Position numbers and translations under genes: made by a program. The notes under the pieces were generated by a model. The model made no database searches and had not been told where the DNA came from. It saw only the letters and a program-made list of their open reading frames with translations. Below are positions 53,755-64,000 of a stretch of 64,000 bases of DNA, piece after piece (positions within the stretch are counted from its first letter, which is position 1; the number at the start of each line of letters is the position of its first letter). Source of the stretch: Rhipicephalus microplus (taxonomy: Eukaryota; Arthropoda; Arachnida; Ixodida; Ixodidae); contig NC_134705.1 in assembly GCF_043290135.1 (NCBI RefSeq), positions 61,345,771-61,409,770 of the forward strand, written 5' to 3'.

Positions 53755-54535
53755 GCTAAATTTGACGTTCCACACGCAGTTGAACATTTTAAATACCTTG
53801 GTGCATCCTTTTCTGCCTGTTTATCTTGGAATAAGCATACAGGTTACGTAATTGGCAAGGCCAACGATGTGTTAAGCTTTATTAAATGCATGTTCAAGTC
53901 TGCCCCAAAAAGTCTGAAAGAGGCTTTGCATGTTACAAATGTCTGACCTATCCTTGAATATGCCTGAACAGTGTGGGATCCTCAAGGTCAAACTCTAATC
54001 TATAAACTTCAAAGCTTACAAAACCGCCCGGTTCCCTTTGTCAGTAATAACAACAATTTTAACTCCAGTGTTACATGCGTTAAGAATAACTTCGGATGTA
54101 AGCATCTTGAGCAGCGCAGAAAATTTTTGTGAATAAAGCTTTTCCATTATATATTCTGTGATGAAATCCCCATTAACAAGAGGATACATGATGAGCTCAC
54201 ACGATGTGTCACATGAAAATGATCACTCAAAAAAAAAAAAACTTGGGGTCGGCTGTCAGACTGGTGCCTTTGCAATTTTTTTTTCTTTTACCATTCGCGA
54301 ATTGAATAATTTGGATTCGTGTGTTGCCAATCTTCCATCCAAAGCTCTTTGTTCATCACTACAAGATGTGTGCTCTTTGCGAATGCGCGGGAGCTGCTGC
54401 GCAAATGTATGCCGTTTTCGACGACGAAACGTGCGCTTTGTTGGACTGTAATTCTGCTTTTTTTTTCCTCACCCCCCTACAATAATGCCCACTTGGGCGA
54501 TGTAGGTTCCACTAATAAATAAATAAATAAGTAAA
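53755..54535 (+). pseudogene. 3' fragment of an L2/CR1-type LINE
   Basis: Begins in the RT thumb region (HFKYLGASFSACLSWNKHT, VLSFIKCMFKSAP, then after stops PILEYA and WDPQ) and ends in an AAATA-repeat tail near 54513-54535. It is 5'-truncated and full of stops. It differs from the LINE at 30546-33386, so it comes from another copy or family. Confidence 0.75.
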
Positions 54536-56930
54536 CTGCTGTTTATAGTAGCGCAGTAGGTCAGAAGGATGCAACTGGCACATCACTTCCACCCCTGAAG
54601 CACGTATAGTGACGCAACATGGCGTAATGCCGCAATGCCGGGTGCGTTTGAAGGACGAACTTCAACATTTTTATCATTTTTTTTATCGAACAATGCTTTC
54701 TTGAAACTTTCCCTACTGATTACAAAGTGTTCCATGAAATGTGACATACCAAATACTTTTGCTTGGACTGTATAAGTGCAAGAAATGCTGTCAAAAATGT
54801 AATAAAATCACACATTTTCTCTAGCTTCACCATTTCTTCCAAAAAAGAAAAGAAAGGTTTTGCTTACAATCATATTAAAATAAAAATATACTTCCTTTAA
54901 CACGAGAAATATCGATTATCTTGGTTAGGGAGACAGCGGCTTATTTAATAGGAATCATGAACATTGAAGAAGTTCTTCGTTGTTGAGGTTATACAACAGG
55001 CAGTCGAACACCATAAAAGTTCCACAGTTCCACAGAAAATGTATTTATCTCAGTAGTGAAATACTCATAGGATGTATCGATCACACAGTGATACTGTACA
55101 GGTATTTTGGTACATTTTTTATAGAAAGGAGCTCGCCTGTTCCGAAGAAGTAAAGGAAGACTTTTGTGCTGTGCCAAGCAAATGTGCGCCGCTGGTTCCC
55201 GATACAGTAGGAGGTCACAAAGGGTTCCCCACATGCACAGAAAGGTTTATGTAGTAAAGGGCTCGATGCAGAATTGCAGAGGCAGTATTGCCATGCTCCA
55301 CATATGAATGTCTTTCAAGGCAGGTGCTGCACTCCTATTTTTTTTCACACAGCAAGTCATTTCACGAGTCTCGTGTTGAAACCAAACCAAAGTTGCCTAA
55401 ATGAAAGCTTATTTGAGAAGCTGCTGTTGCTTTAAGTGCAAAAACCATCTCAGCAATATAGATATTGTGCCTAGAATAAATGTATACTTTTTTCTTCCTT
55501 CACTGGCATTCAGCGGCCATTCTAGCAATATGCTTGATTTGAAAATTTGAATACAGTGAAGCATTACACTCGAACCTCAATATAACAAGCACAGATATAA
55601 CAAACTATCAGTTATCACAAAGTAACTTAAACATACATAGTCTTGCAATAGTTATAGTATTAGGAATAAACCTTTAAAACAAATTTTTGGATATGGCAAA
55701 CTTAATTTTGTGTGAGATGCAACTTTTTAGAATGAGGTTTGAGTGTAATCACAATATTGTCTTGTGCCTAACAAATCTTTTTTCGAAGCATCAGTGTACC
55801 TTAAATCAAAGTATTCTGGTATTTCTATGCTTGTATCTGCATTCCTGTTTCTGCATACCGGAATACATTTTTTTGTCATTTTGCAAAAGAACTTCAGAAA
55901 TATCCTGTTACATGAAAGACCAATGCATCTAAGTATCTGTATTTTAGGCTTTCAGTGCACGCATTTTTATGTTTGTATTGAAGAATACTCCTTCAAGTGC
56001 CTCTGCCCAACTCAGATAAACACTGAAATTTTGTTAATTCAGTCATGTTCTGGAGCAACCAAGTTGATTTGGATAATTCTTGCAGTGCATTGTGCGTGAA
56101 GCAGCACAAATGTGTGATGAAATGGGTGAAAATGTCATTCACGAACAACCAAAACAAGGCGGAACAGTTTGCATTGCCATCAGCACGAACCATATTGTCA
56201 CAATGATAACATTTTAAATTTTGGGTTAGCGTGTTTCAAGTTAAGACGGAGGGGTCTTGAGCCGCTATCCCATTGTGAACAAAGTCGTGAGTGGCGGAAA
56301 TTGCAGAGTAAACCGCTGCAATGCTGAGTACCTAAGTACAGGATTCAGCTACTTAAGAAAATGAAAGTGCATTGAGGTAATATAAATTTGTTTGCTGTTT
56401 TCTTGAAACTTTCGATCATAACTCGTAATTTGGCCGGTTCAGATTCAGACATTTTTTTTCCCGTCCTATTAAACTTGAACTAATTTCCCTGTAGTATGTA
56501 AAAAAAACTATAGTGTTAATCAATGAAGACTTCGACCTTTTGTAATCCTGCATAGTGCATGTTTTCGACAAGTAATTAATGCATGCACTTAGACTAGAAT
56601 TTACATGAAATGCAAGTTTTGACTTAAATGGATCAGTGGAATGTCTACTACAGTTATGGTTACAAGAGAAGACAATACGAGATGAAGTCTTGATGTATAG
56701 AGAACAAGATACAAAAATAAAAACAGGAGAGAGAAAAGTAGACTTGAGGGTCCCCTATGCATTCACCTAAAAAGACTCGAAGGCAAAGGTCATGTGTTGC
56801 AGCTATTTTACAGGGCCCTTTATATTCAGTCACCGCTACCTTTTAAAATTCTTTTTATTACATGAACATCACGAATACGAAGTGACAGTGCAGCCCAATC
56901 GGTCATGTGATGTTTGTTTGTGCTTATAGA
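54536..56930. other. Intronic DNA apart from one MITE
   Basis: AT-rich. The only structured element recognised is the MITE at 55567-55745. Confidence 0.45.
55567..55745. mobile_element. TA-flanked MITE
   Basis: 179 bp with inverted ends CACTCGAACCTCAATATAAC and (complement) CACTCAAACCTCATTCTAA, flanked by TA on both sides. Non-coding; Tc1/mariner/pogo type by its target. Confidence 0.7.
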
Positions 56931-57900
56931 GAGAGAGAGAGAGGAAACTTTATTAGAACTTGGCCGGCAGCTTGGTCTTGGTGGCCTCAGATGGCGGCGC
57001 TGAGTCCCTGAACTCGGGCGGCATCTTCGGCCTGTCGGACAGCCCAGAGCTGGTCGTTGAGCTCCGAGCTTCTGAGCGCCGCCTCCCAGCGGCGGCGTCG
57101 CCGACGGAGAAGGTCCCCCGCGGCTCCCACAGACGGGACGGCGGCGGGAACGAGTGAGCTCGAGGCTTCCTGTTGCCTGGTATTGGCAGCCGCCATAGGC
57201 GCATCGCGAACGGCGGCCGTTTCTCGACCATTGTTATCGGCGCATTCCCAGAGCATGTGGCGCAGCGTTGCTCTGTGCCCGCATGCTTTACATAGATCGG
57301 TAATGTGTAAGTGCGGGTAGCAGTGGCGTAAGACGACCGGGCTGGGGTAAGAGTGGGTTTGTAGTAAGCGATAGCTTACGGCATCGTGTCTGTTTAATTT
57401 GTCATGCGGTGGCGGGAACTTTCACCTTTCCAGTCTGTAGTGTTGCGTAATATCTCGGAACGTGATGAGACGATCACCCCACGACCATTGTGGTCTGTGT
57501 TGTCGCTGCGTGTCTGTCGAAGTGTCTCGATCCGGCAGATCAGAAGCCCCGTTCTCGGGAGCGGAGGCGGCGGCCACGGAATGTGCCGCGGCTCGGCGAG
57601 TGAGACCTCGAGCCGCGGCGTGGGCCGCCTCGTTGCCCGGAAGCGGGACATCGGTGTGTGCCGGGGTCCAAAGGAGGAAGACTGTTAAATTTTGTTGTGG
57701 CGATCGCGACGCTGAGTCACCATCACCGCACATCTTAAGGATGCGGGCCGCTTCCCGCGAGACGCGGCCGCGCGCGAAGCCGCGGATTGCTGCCTGCGAG
57801 TCGCTGATTACGATCGTAGCGTTCGGCACCGTGGCGATTGCTAGGGCTATCGCGGCTTCTTCGGCCGCCTCCGTATGTCCCGTGATCACCGTGCTTATAA
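56931..57900 (-). pseudogene. 3' fragment of an I-clade LINE (RNase H and C-terminus)
   Basis: The minus-strand reading starts inside RNase H (AEEAAIALAIATVPNATIVI, then SDSQAAIRGFARG) and continues WTPAHTDVPLPGNEAAHAAA, where the His of the last active-site motif is visible. After one TGA at about 57422 it stays in the same frame through RHDAVSYRLLQTHSYP, a Cys/His cluster (CKACGHRATLRHMLWEC) and the C-terminus ending QGLSAAI near 56987. It ends in AATAAAG and a CT-repeat tail (56929-56944). A single nonsense change (probably CGA to TGA) is the only break seen. It is 5'-truncated at about 57900. Confidence 0.82.
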
Positions 57901-57904
57901 AAAA

Positions 57905-58154
57905 ATTTTTTTACTGATGCGAGTGCCACAAGGATAACAAGCAGCTTTCACCCTCACTTGATCGTTTGCAAAGCTCACGTGTGTGTTAAACCTAGAGATG
58001 TAAGGCTTTTACCTGGAAAAGAAACTTCGAAGAATTTCCTAAAATGTTTCTTGGCCAAAAAAAAAAGAGGGAGGGTTTTCTCTTAAAAATGCAGTAGGAA
58101 CAAGCCCATGCAGCTACCAAGTTGCTGGAAAAAAATATAAACACTAGAACTTAC
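57905..58154. other. Short intron stretch
   Basis: Between the truncated LINE and the donor site of the exon at 58155. Nothing recognised. Confidence 0.4.
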
Positions 58155-58213
58155 GAAAAACGAAAGGAATTCCCCCTCTGATAGCCTTCTTGTTGTCGAA
58201 GACGGCTTTGTCA
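58155..58213 (-). CDS. Glucose-6-phosphate 1-epimerase, internal exon (first seen)
   Basis: A 59-bp exon on the minus strand, acceptor CTGTTTACAG, donor TTC|GTAAGT. The first base completes a codon from an upstream exon not found here. It then reads DKAVFDNKKAIRGGIPFVF plus the first base of a Pro codon. The (S)xKAxFDxxKAIRGGIPxxF(P) block is near the N-terminus of hexose-6-phosphate mutarotases, and its Arg contacts the phosphate-bearing sugar. It joins the exon at 33627 across a 24.4-kb intron. Confidence 0.92.
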
Positions 58214-59344
58214 CTGTAAACAGAATAGAAGAACTCATTTAAGAAGAGAACACCTATGAGCTTGATGACATCAGCAAACACAATAAAAAAAAACATTGAA
58301 AAGTTTGCAATAAGCTACTATACCCTACATTAGAAACCATTTCGCAAATACATTTTTCACAATCTTGCAAGGTGGCAGAAGGGTTATGGAAGTGGGTGGC
58401 TGTCAACTTTCCTTTTTTTTTAGAATCCATTTCATTTTACATGAATTGCAACGCAAGATGGGACAAACAGTGAGAAACAGAGGAGGTACCCACAGATATG
58501 CAAATGAAATTTGCCAAGAAAGCAAAATGAAAATCTCTTTTTGCAGTATAATCTCATTACATTAAATTCAGTTAGCTCTTGTAATTAGAAGAGCGGCTAT
58601 GTGAATACCACTCAATGGACGCATCTTGCAGTGCAATTGCCTGAAACTTTTCTTTTTTTTTCCCCAGAAGGAACATGAATATAAAAATTACGTGATGCCT
58701 GCTTTCTGCGAAGAATAATATGGTAAAAAAGCAGTCGCAAGGACTTCGTAGAAGAAATAATGTTTTTAATGCATAGAATAAATTGGGTATTTATGATAGT
58801 TGAGAAACTTTTCGACACCCTTTCCTTTTCCACTTCGTTGGCTTAAACAGATTATTTGCCTAGTTGAGATAATCTCGCTTCGAAAACTGCCATTTGCCGT
58901 GTGATTAGGCAGTGTACGTCCCGCAAGGTAATTGCAGTTTTCGGTCAGCTCAAAGAGAGCTCAGACAGCTCGGCCATACTGTCACAAACCAGTGACAGAC
59001 TGTTACAAACCCAACTAACGCCAACCTCACCGAGGGCTCATCGCATTGACTCTGCTCTTTTGCATCTCTCCCAGGGCCTCGGGAACTGCTCAAAAAGTGG
59101 TCTTACAAGGCGGGGTCGGCAGTCGTCACTGATCAAACTTACCTGGTATATAAAGCTTTTATCTTCAAAAGTGACATGGTAAAATATCTTGAACAACTCT
59201 ACAAGCGGAAACACTTTGCTAAGGCGCGTTGCCAGGCTAGTTGGTTGGGGTTCATCATTTATATGGGTATAGCGCACAGTGGCGTACCAACTCCTTCGTG
59301 AGTGGGGAGGGGGGGGGGCTAACAACTTACCTCACTCGTCCGCC

Positions 59345-59393
<49 letters not shown>

Positions 59394-61439
59394 CAAATTT
59401 CAAACATTTAAATTTCAATCACACCTTAATAGGCCGAGGAATGGCGCCCTTAGCCGAATTTCCACGTCCAATATGCGACGTGGAATCTTACTATATTGCT
59501 GTCACGCCTCTTTGTCTGAATAGGCTTTGGCGGTTAACATCTACAAATACCACAATAGTTTAATAAATTTATCATGGATGTTAGTAGTCGAGATGCAGAT
59601 GTACCAAGCGTTAACGAGGATACATCTACGTTGAATGGAACTATAGCTGCCAAACACCGAAACATACATTCGGCAAACACTCCTTTATCAATGTACTGTA
59701 AGCATTTAATTAACCCTTTAAAGGCACGTTTTACTTTTGTGCTACATGCCGATTCATTTGACAGAGGGATCAACCACGTTTTTTTTAGGGAATGATTGCT
59801 GTTATATTATTTTATGACTATCACACTTTCTTGCATATATTCAGGCATGCGTGTATTATAATTTGCCTTATTTGCTAATAGTGTGAATACTACATCTGGA
59901 GCATGTAAATATTAATAATATTGATATGGTTATATTACATTGGTGACCTTTTTATTACCTTCTCAACCTTTTTCTTCAAAAATGTATAATTTGTGGTGTT
60001 AGGGGGGTAATACACTGTTTACATTCATTGTATTTGTATCAAAATTTCTTGAAGGGCCCCAGCTGGCTGTATAAATACACCAATACAAAAGGTGTAAACA
60101 AGACTTTTCTTCGAAAGAACAAAATGTGCGTGATTATAACGTTAAACCATCTCTCGTTGCTTCGTTTCGAAATAGTCATTAGCTGTATATTGAACTGAAT
60201 TGAGTTTATTGCGCAACAAGGTTGCGAGGAAACCAGGCAAAAAAGCTGCACTGAGCAGCTTATGGGGCACCTTGAGCGAATATTGGTGTAAACAGTCTTT
60301 GTCATGCACACAGCACCAGCTTGTTATGCGAGGCAACAAATCACGCGAAAAGGACTCATTGCGTAATGATGACCACTTATGCACGTCCACGTAAAAAATA
60401 AGAGCATAGACTATTTTCGATATGGCATATTGTTTTCCATTGGTTGTCCAACATCTCAAATTTTCTTTGTGCCACAAAACTGCCTGCTTGTTGTATGACG
60501 TCACGAAGCCAGAGAGCATTTTCTTCTAAATGTAATTCAAGTAGGCTAGCTGCCAATTACACAAGCAGCGGCTACATATAGCAGCCGGCAAGATAGATTA
60601 TCAGTTTAATAAAATATTTCCACAAGCAGCATAACGGTTCTTAGTGGTTTGTGAGTGTATACATCTCTGTGAGCTCATACTTGCTGAAAGACAGGCGAAA
60701 AGAGATAAATAAACAGCGCTGCATGTGTGTGCTCATCTGCTGTCCGAGATGTATATTGAGCTGCAAAGGGCAATTCAAGTTGAGTGAAAACCAACTAGCC
60801 CAACTAAGCCTCCATAGAGCGAAAAACCATGGTATTTAACCTTCTCCCTGGTACGGTGGGTCAAGTTGTGAGCAAGCTCAAAAGCTGAGCTTTCTACTGA
60901 GCTTGAGCCCACTGCTTTATTCGTGGCCACTTTGCAAGCTGCCGCTATGACTCCAAGTTACCATAAGTGAGGCCGATCAGGTTTATTATAGAATAAAGCG
61001 GAAATCATTTTTAGCCTTTCAGTACAGAAAAATTTAAATATCAGAAATGATTCGTCACACTTATCGGCTGATGGCATATCCTTTTCGAAGACAATTATTT
61101 TCCAGAAGCAGTAAATGCTTTGACCAGTCTATAAACAGTTTGCTCATTCTCATACATAACTGCATCAAAAAGTCACAGCAGAATAAAAGCATGGATAAGT
61201 GATGTATTATTATAGGGCCCCTGTTCAGTGCTTGCCTGCTCGGCAATACTACTAGACAAGACGCGAAAGCGTCGCACAGATGACCCGCACGCAAAGAGCC
61301 TACAAGAATAATCATCACAGCGGAAATGTTGGCGAAATTTCGCTCCGTTGTAACATTGCCTCGTAGCATTGTCATGCGTCCATAAGAACAAAATTGAGTG
61401 ATTACTATTATGACGGAAATCTTCGCCTTACTTGTTATT
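58214..61439. other. Intronic DNA with simple repeats
   Basis: Includes a TA microsatellite (59349-59390) next to a GTGGCGTACCAACTCCTTCG / G-tract repeat (59279-59325), and a GAATTGAGTTTATTGCGC stretch near 60196 typical of a LINE 3' end. An unbroken 125-codon minus-strand frame at 60142-60519 has no recognisable domain. The upstream epimerase exon was searched for here and not found. Confidence 0.4.
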
Positions 61440-61545
61440 TTTGCCAGCGTGCAGTCAAGAGTGATCATGGTGCACTGTAGAAAGTGGGGGGCTCAGCCCA
61501 CGCCTCCCTTGCCCCCCCCCCCCCCCCGGCTGATACACCTATGAT
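61440..61545. repeat. G/C-tract repeat related to 53400-53590
   Basis: Shares GCAGTCAAGAGTGA, GGGGGGCTCAGCCC and a terminal TGATACACCTATGAT with the copy near 53.5 kb. The tract here is C-rich (61513-61528). Confidence 0.55.
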
Positions 61546-61602
61546 AGTGCACCACGACAAGGACACAAAAAGAGAAAGACACACACAACACACACACAGC
61601 GC

Positions 61603-61800
61603 TTATCCTTGAAGAAACGCATCCATGAATATCTTAGTGGTTGATCTTTCCCACATCTCATAGTCTTCGACTGCTAGTTCTAAACAATGTGCAAAACAGT
61701 ACTGCTTTATGAGGCGAACGAATGACTCTACGAGGATTTTTGCCTCACCAGATCGTTTTTCGAGCGTAACTGCAGCTTCGTCTGATGCGAATGTAATCAT
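61603..61800 (-). pseudogene. hAT-like transposase scrap
   Basis: The minus-strand reading SDEAAVTLEKRSGEAKILVE, then QYCFAHCLELAVEDYEMW, matches the CxAHxLxLA block of hAT-type transposases, with the SD-x-A-x-x-x-G-x-R-x-G lead before it. About 60 residues remain. Nothing else of the element was read. Confidence 0.5.
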
Positions 61801-61990
61801 TGCCCTTCAGTACTTGGCCCTTCAGCTTGAGCCTTTGAGATGCTATGTACAAAATTGTGTACACCACTTGTTGCTATTTGTATCAACCAGGGGCGACGGA
61901 AGACGAAAGCATATAGAGCTTTGGTTGAATTGAACTTTCTTTATAATGAATATGTCATCATTTAACTTCATTTCGCAGTGAACTATTGCA

Positions 61991-62174
61991 CAGTAGACTC
62001 AGTAAATGGAACTTGAAGGGACCGGGAAAATATGTTCCATTTAACAGAAGTTCCATTTACAGAGAGGTTATCATGGGTGAAGAATACAAGCTCGAAACCA
62101 AGCATTGACGAGGTAATAGTTCTGTTTAAGCAGTAGTACCGTTTAACAGATTTATTTTTACCGAGAGTCTACTG
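61991..62174. mobile_element. Tigger-like MITE
   Basis: 184 bp, ends CAGTAGACTCAGTAAATG and (complement) CAGTAGACTCTCGGTAAA. TA on the right (62175-62176); the left dinucleotide is CA, probably a mutated TA. Non-coding. Confidence 0.65.
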
Positions 62175-62417
62175 TATATGATCACTGTATTGAAGGCAAC
62201 ACCACATTCAACGAGTCATTCAACATGTTGCTTCCTGCTAAGCACGTGAAAAGTGTAATTTTTCGTTGCGCAAAATGAACATAAAAATGGATTTGCACTG
62301 TATTTCTAGCCTGATAATTCACTCTATTTATGCCGAAAAAGATAATCAGTGACTTCAGGGCCAATGGATATTGACATCGTCATATTTTCTACCCCATTTA
62401 GTCAGAATCTTGAGGGT

Positions 62418-62560
62418 ATGGACGAAGTTTTGTCATGTATTTCCAATGCTCTATTTTAGCTAAACACAAAAAATGTCACTTCACCTACACGAACATCAAG
62501 GTGTTGGGCCACCTTGTCAGCAAAGAGGACGTTGAGGATGCAAGACTCTTCTTTCAATGG
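62418..62560 (+). pseudogene. Gypsy reverse transcriptase scrap
   Basis: Reads KKCHFTYTNIKVLGHLVSKE (about 62470-62530), the RT block after the YxDD motif in Gypsy elements. A short broken lead (MDEVLSCISNAL) precedes it. Nothing else of the element remains nearby. Confidence 0.6.
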
Positions 62561-63469
62561 CCAAGCCAGATCCCCACAGGCCTAAGTGGTGATGACGGGT
62601 ATATACAGATGAGAAGATGAAGCACATGAATAATGCTCATAATATTTAAATGCAACTTAATTAGGATTAGTAGCTGTAACACAGATAAATGACTATATTG
62701 TGAAACTATTTTTGTCGCAGTAGACTATTGAGCACCTTGAAATAATGCATTATTAATCATATCCATTTACAGACACTTTTTCTAGGGGGAATCTAATAAA
62801 ATTAACCAGGTCCAGGAAGACTAATCGGCATTGCATTTTTGAAGCTAGAGTGTAAATACACAATTAACGTCAAGTGCTTTCTGATTGTTGCACTCTCGTC
62901 GATCAGCACAGGACATTTCCCCTATTTTCAATGATAGTTTTACATATCTTTTCGAGCAATTTTTACCCAATGTGGTCAAAAATGTAGGAACAGGAGACAT
63001 TCAAATGTAGGATTCTTCCCAAAGTCCCAAATTGGGGATTAGCATGTCTATTACATCCCAGAAATGGCTGAACGGACAGTAGTTGCTGGCTTGCTTATAA
63101 GCATTGCGAAATAATTTTTTTTACAACTTCTTTGTGTACACTGTGTTGCTCCGTGAAAGTTTCTTCTAGCCTCCTTTCTGTAATATCTTGTGAAAGCCTT
63201 GACGAAGGCATCTATCTGTCTGTCCAGATATATAATATTGTGCTGGGGTTTCAGTCGATGCTTAGAGGCTCCAAACGGTTTTACTCCTTCCTCAAGCCAT
63301 CCCGTAGCGATTCATCCCTGGCTGTCGAGACGTTTTAACGTATGAAAGCGGCGACTGTGAGCGCACCAATCGTAAGTAGAAGAGAACAATAACCATGGGC
63401 AAGCTCGCGGCACGCAGTGAGCGGTTCGCTGGCAGCAGACAGTTGTGGCAGGGGCTCAGCAAAGTAAAC
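62561..63469. other. Intronic or intergenic DNA without recognised features
   Basis: AT-rich; no domain or element end recognised. The last 150 bases are GC-richer and could be a promoter for the frame at 63470. Confidence 0.35.
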
Positions 63470-63625
63470 ATGGCTCTAGGTGCATCTCGGTGTCCTTCCT
63501 GGGGGTTTCCCAAGCCAGCTGCAGCCCGAGTCCCCACAACCTTCACGCATAGAAGAAATTTGCGAAATGCTCGGCCAGTCATCTTGTTGCCGAGAGAATT
63601 CCTTTTGTTTTTCACTCCAAGACGG
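63470..63625 (+). CDS. Possible first coding exon of an unknown gene
   Basis: ATG at 63470 begins 52 codons ending exactly at a good donor (GACGG|GTGAGT). The sequence MALGASRCPSWGFPKPAAAR, then HRRNLRNARPVILLPREF, is rich in Arg and Ala and poor in acids, like a mitochondrial targeting sequence. An in-frame Met lies farther upstream (63395). No downstream exon was found before the window ends, and I do not recognise the protein. It could be a chance frame. Confidence 0.35.
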
Positions 63626-64000
63626 GTGAGTTCACAACATTTGGTTAACTAGTCATTGTCGGTTTTTTTCCGAGAATGGTCTGCCCTGCCAGGATTATCA
63701 GATGAAGTTTCAAGGTCATCTTGATCTGGGCTACTTACAAACACCATCCACAATACAGAAAATAAAAATTGGTTAGTTTTGTGCTCTAGCTATTTTATGC
63801 AGTCATGCTGAGGGTTGAAGCAAGAGAAAAAGCTATTTCTATGACTACTAGACTATGAATATGGATGTAAACAGCATGGGCAGCGAGACCGTAGCTGTAG
63901 CGAGCTGGCAATAGGCGCCCAGCAACACAGTTTTCGAGATGTGACAGTAGCATCAGAGGACACACCTTCCAGTGTATAAGCAACGAAATCTGACCCTGCA
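63626..64000. other. Window end without recognised features
   Basis: AT-rich after the possible donor site. An open minus-strand stretch reaches the window edge but matches nothing I know. Confidence 0.35.

Larger units (their letters stand above)
17328..58213 (-). other. Glucose-6-phosphate 1-epimerase gene, partial span
   Basis: Gene-level entry. Four exons, 59, 83, 74 and 71 bp, at 58155-58213, 33627-33709, 28669-28742 and 17328-17398 join without a frame break. They give about 95 residues of the N-terminal half of a hexose-6-phosphate mutarotase, from DKAVFDNKKAIRGGIPFVF through GPQHGFARISRW and LVLEDTEETRKMWNF to YTVVL. The enzyme interconverts the alpha and beta forms of glucose-6-phosphate in the cytosol. 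The Arg in AIRGG and the His and Arg in HGFAR belong to the conserved substrate-binding set of the family. First and last exons were not found in the window. Introns of 24.4, 4.9 and 11.3 kb carry nearly all the mobile elements described here, several in sense orientation. Confidence 0.85.

Noticed and set aside
59038..59325. A donor-like CAG|GTAAGT on the minus strand after a reading FYHVTFEDKSFIYQ, as a possible upstream epimerase exon
   Set aside because: No acceptor in phase and no similarity to the expected N-terminal strand of the enzyme.
60142..60519. An unbroken 125-codon minus-strand frame
   Set aside because: No recognisable domain, no splice or start context, and it overlaps LINE-tail-like sequence. 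Probably chance.
1..64000. Bacterial or phage features (operons, CRISPR, attachment sites)
   Set aside because: Introns, SINEs, LINEs and Gypsy elements show an animal genome; no such array or site is seen.

Overview
This is eukaryotic, animal-type intronic DNA, most likely from a hard tick (Ixodidae). The tick call is an inference. It rests on tRNA-derived SINE copies that resemble the tick Ruka type, I-clade and Penelope-like retroelements, Ty3/Gypsy elements with a SCAN-like gag, and a large multicopy-type transposase that I associate with tick genomes. There are no operons, no Shine-Dalgarno signals and no CRISPR arrays.

The only host gene I can identify with confidence runs on the minus strand. 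Four short exons with consensus GT/AG borders (58155-58213, 33627-33709, 28669-28742, 17328-17398) join in phase. They encode about 95 continuous residues of a glucose-6-phosphate 1-epimerase (hexose-6-phosphate mutarotase, aldose-1-epimerase fold). Earlier and later exons were not found in the window. The introns (24.4, 4.9 and 11.3 kb) are filled by transposable elements. A possible first exon of a second, plus-strand gene lies at 63470-63625.

Layout from left to right. 1-15.7 kb is a decayed Ty3/Gypsy element (Gypsy-1, minus). Its gag is split by two almost identical 3.2-kb Mutator-like DNA elements in tandem, each bordered by TTAA and each with an intact transposase ORF. The left copy is itself interrupted by a full-length I-clade LINE with a 15-bp target duplication, and the LINE is interrupted by an internally deleted pogo/Tigger element with a TA duplication. 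At 17.3-28.7 kb come exon 4 of those seen, two Tigger-like elements, an intact Gypsy-2 with identical 352-bp LTRs, and the front of a decayed SCAN-gag Gypsy-4. At 28.7-33.7 kb there are two exons, two SINE-like repeats and a decayed L2/CR1-type LINE. At 34.7-43.6 kb there is a decayed unclassified multicopy protein, a broken SGNH-esterase remnant, and a Penelope-like element with RT and GIY-YIG domains and a hammerhead-like end, interrupted by a decayed Tigger element. At 43.7-52.6 kb there is a duplicated 185-bp segment and a putative terminal-inverted-repeat element that encloses an intact Gypsy-3 with identical 132-bp LTRs. From 52.6 kb to the end there are LINE 3' fragments, MITEs, G-tract repeats, one exon and hAT and Gypsy scraps.

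The main points of interest are the TTAA-bordered Mutator-like tandem pair, the four-layer nested insertion that can be ordered in time, the shared putative -1 frameshift heptamer at the gag stop of Gypsy-1 and Gypsy-3 (with a canonical GGGAAAC in Gypsy-2), and the template-switch palindromes.
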